NCBI GenBank assembly: GCA_021850605.1
Contig: JAJZLQ010000124.1
Span: 1-40,997, forward strand
Reading direction: 5' to 3'
DNA from: Actinomycetes bacterium
GTDB taxonomy: Bacteria > Actinomycetota > Acidimicrobiia > Acidimicrobiales > Acidimicrobiaceae
DNA: 40,997 bases
The notes under the pieces are model-generated. The model ran no database searches, had not been told where the DNA came from, and worked only from the letters and a program-made list of their open reading frames with translations. Both the position numbers and the translations under genes were made by a program. Of this stretch, positions 40,794 through 40,997 are shown one piece after another (the stretch's first letter is position 1; each line of letters begins with the position of its first letter).

Positions 40794-40997
40794 TGTTGGC
40801 GGGCGGTGACTCAGGAAGTGTCGCGGGCGCGGTGATGATTAGCTAGCGGACCTGCAGGGCCAGGCGGGTTCTGGTCTCACGAGCCGGCAGTAGGCGATGC
40901 GGAGCACCCGGATCGATTCGATGATGTCCTTGTGGCCTCGCAGTTAAGGGCGGACCCTGCCGCCGACCTGGCGCCGAGGGGATCGGACTTGCCCCGC

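Noticed and set aside
40797-40997. Possible transposase remnant at the right edge (minus strand RGHKDIIESIRVLRIAYCRLVRPEPA)
   Set aside because: Too short and truncated by the window edge; family not recognisable.

Overview
High-GC actinobacterial chromosomal window, probably Acidimicrobiia-like (taxonomy is inferred from gene content and order only). Left part: cwlM-like, trxA, trxB, membrane protein, degV, murJ and a DUF6049-like gene on the minus strand, then HDAC/AcuC-like and cca genes on plus. A small DnaA-box cluster lies beside cwlM. Centre: an ino1/padR/DUF5318-like block, panB, then a decayed stretch (MocR pseudogene joined to a CTP-synthase-C-terminal-like fragment). Next come a conserved hypothetical, a PAS-LytTR regulator, and a complete Ni-CO dehydrogenase operon (cooF-cooS-FAD/NAD(P) oxidoreductase-cooC). 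This is followed by the core replication/ribosomal block rpsF-ssb-rpsR-rplI-dnaB, in which dnaB carries a 163-aa mini-intein. Right part: OYE-family oxidoreductase, aldo/keto reductase, EAL-HDOD protein, APC permease, aconitase, bifunctional PutA and a two-gene membrane protein unit. The strongest candidate for a little-described system is the CO module. A PAS-LytTR (RcoM-like) regulator diverges from the Ni-CODH operon. The shared intergenic region holds three 9-bp direct repeats at 20-21 bp spacing, the geometry expected of LytTR binding sites. The module interrupts a conserved actinobacterial gene neighbourhood next to pseudogene debris.
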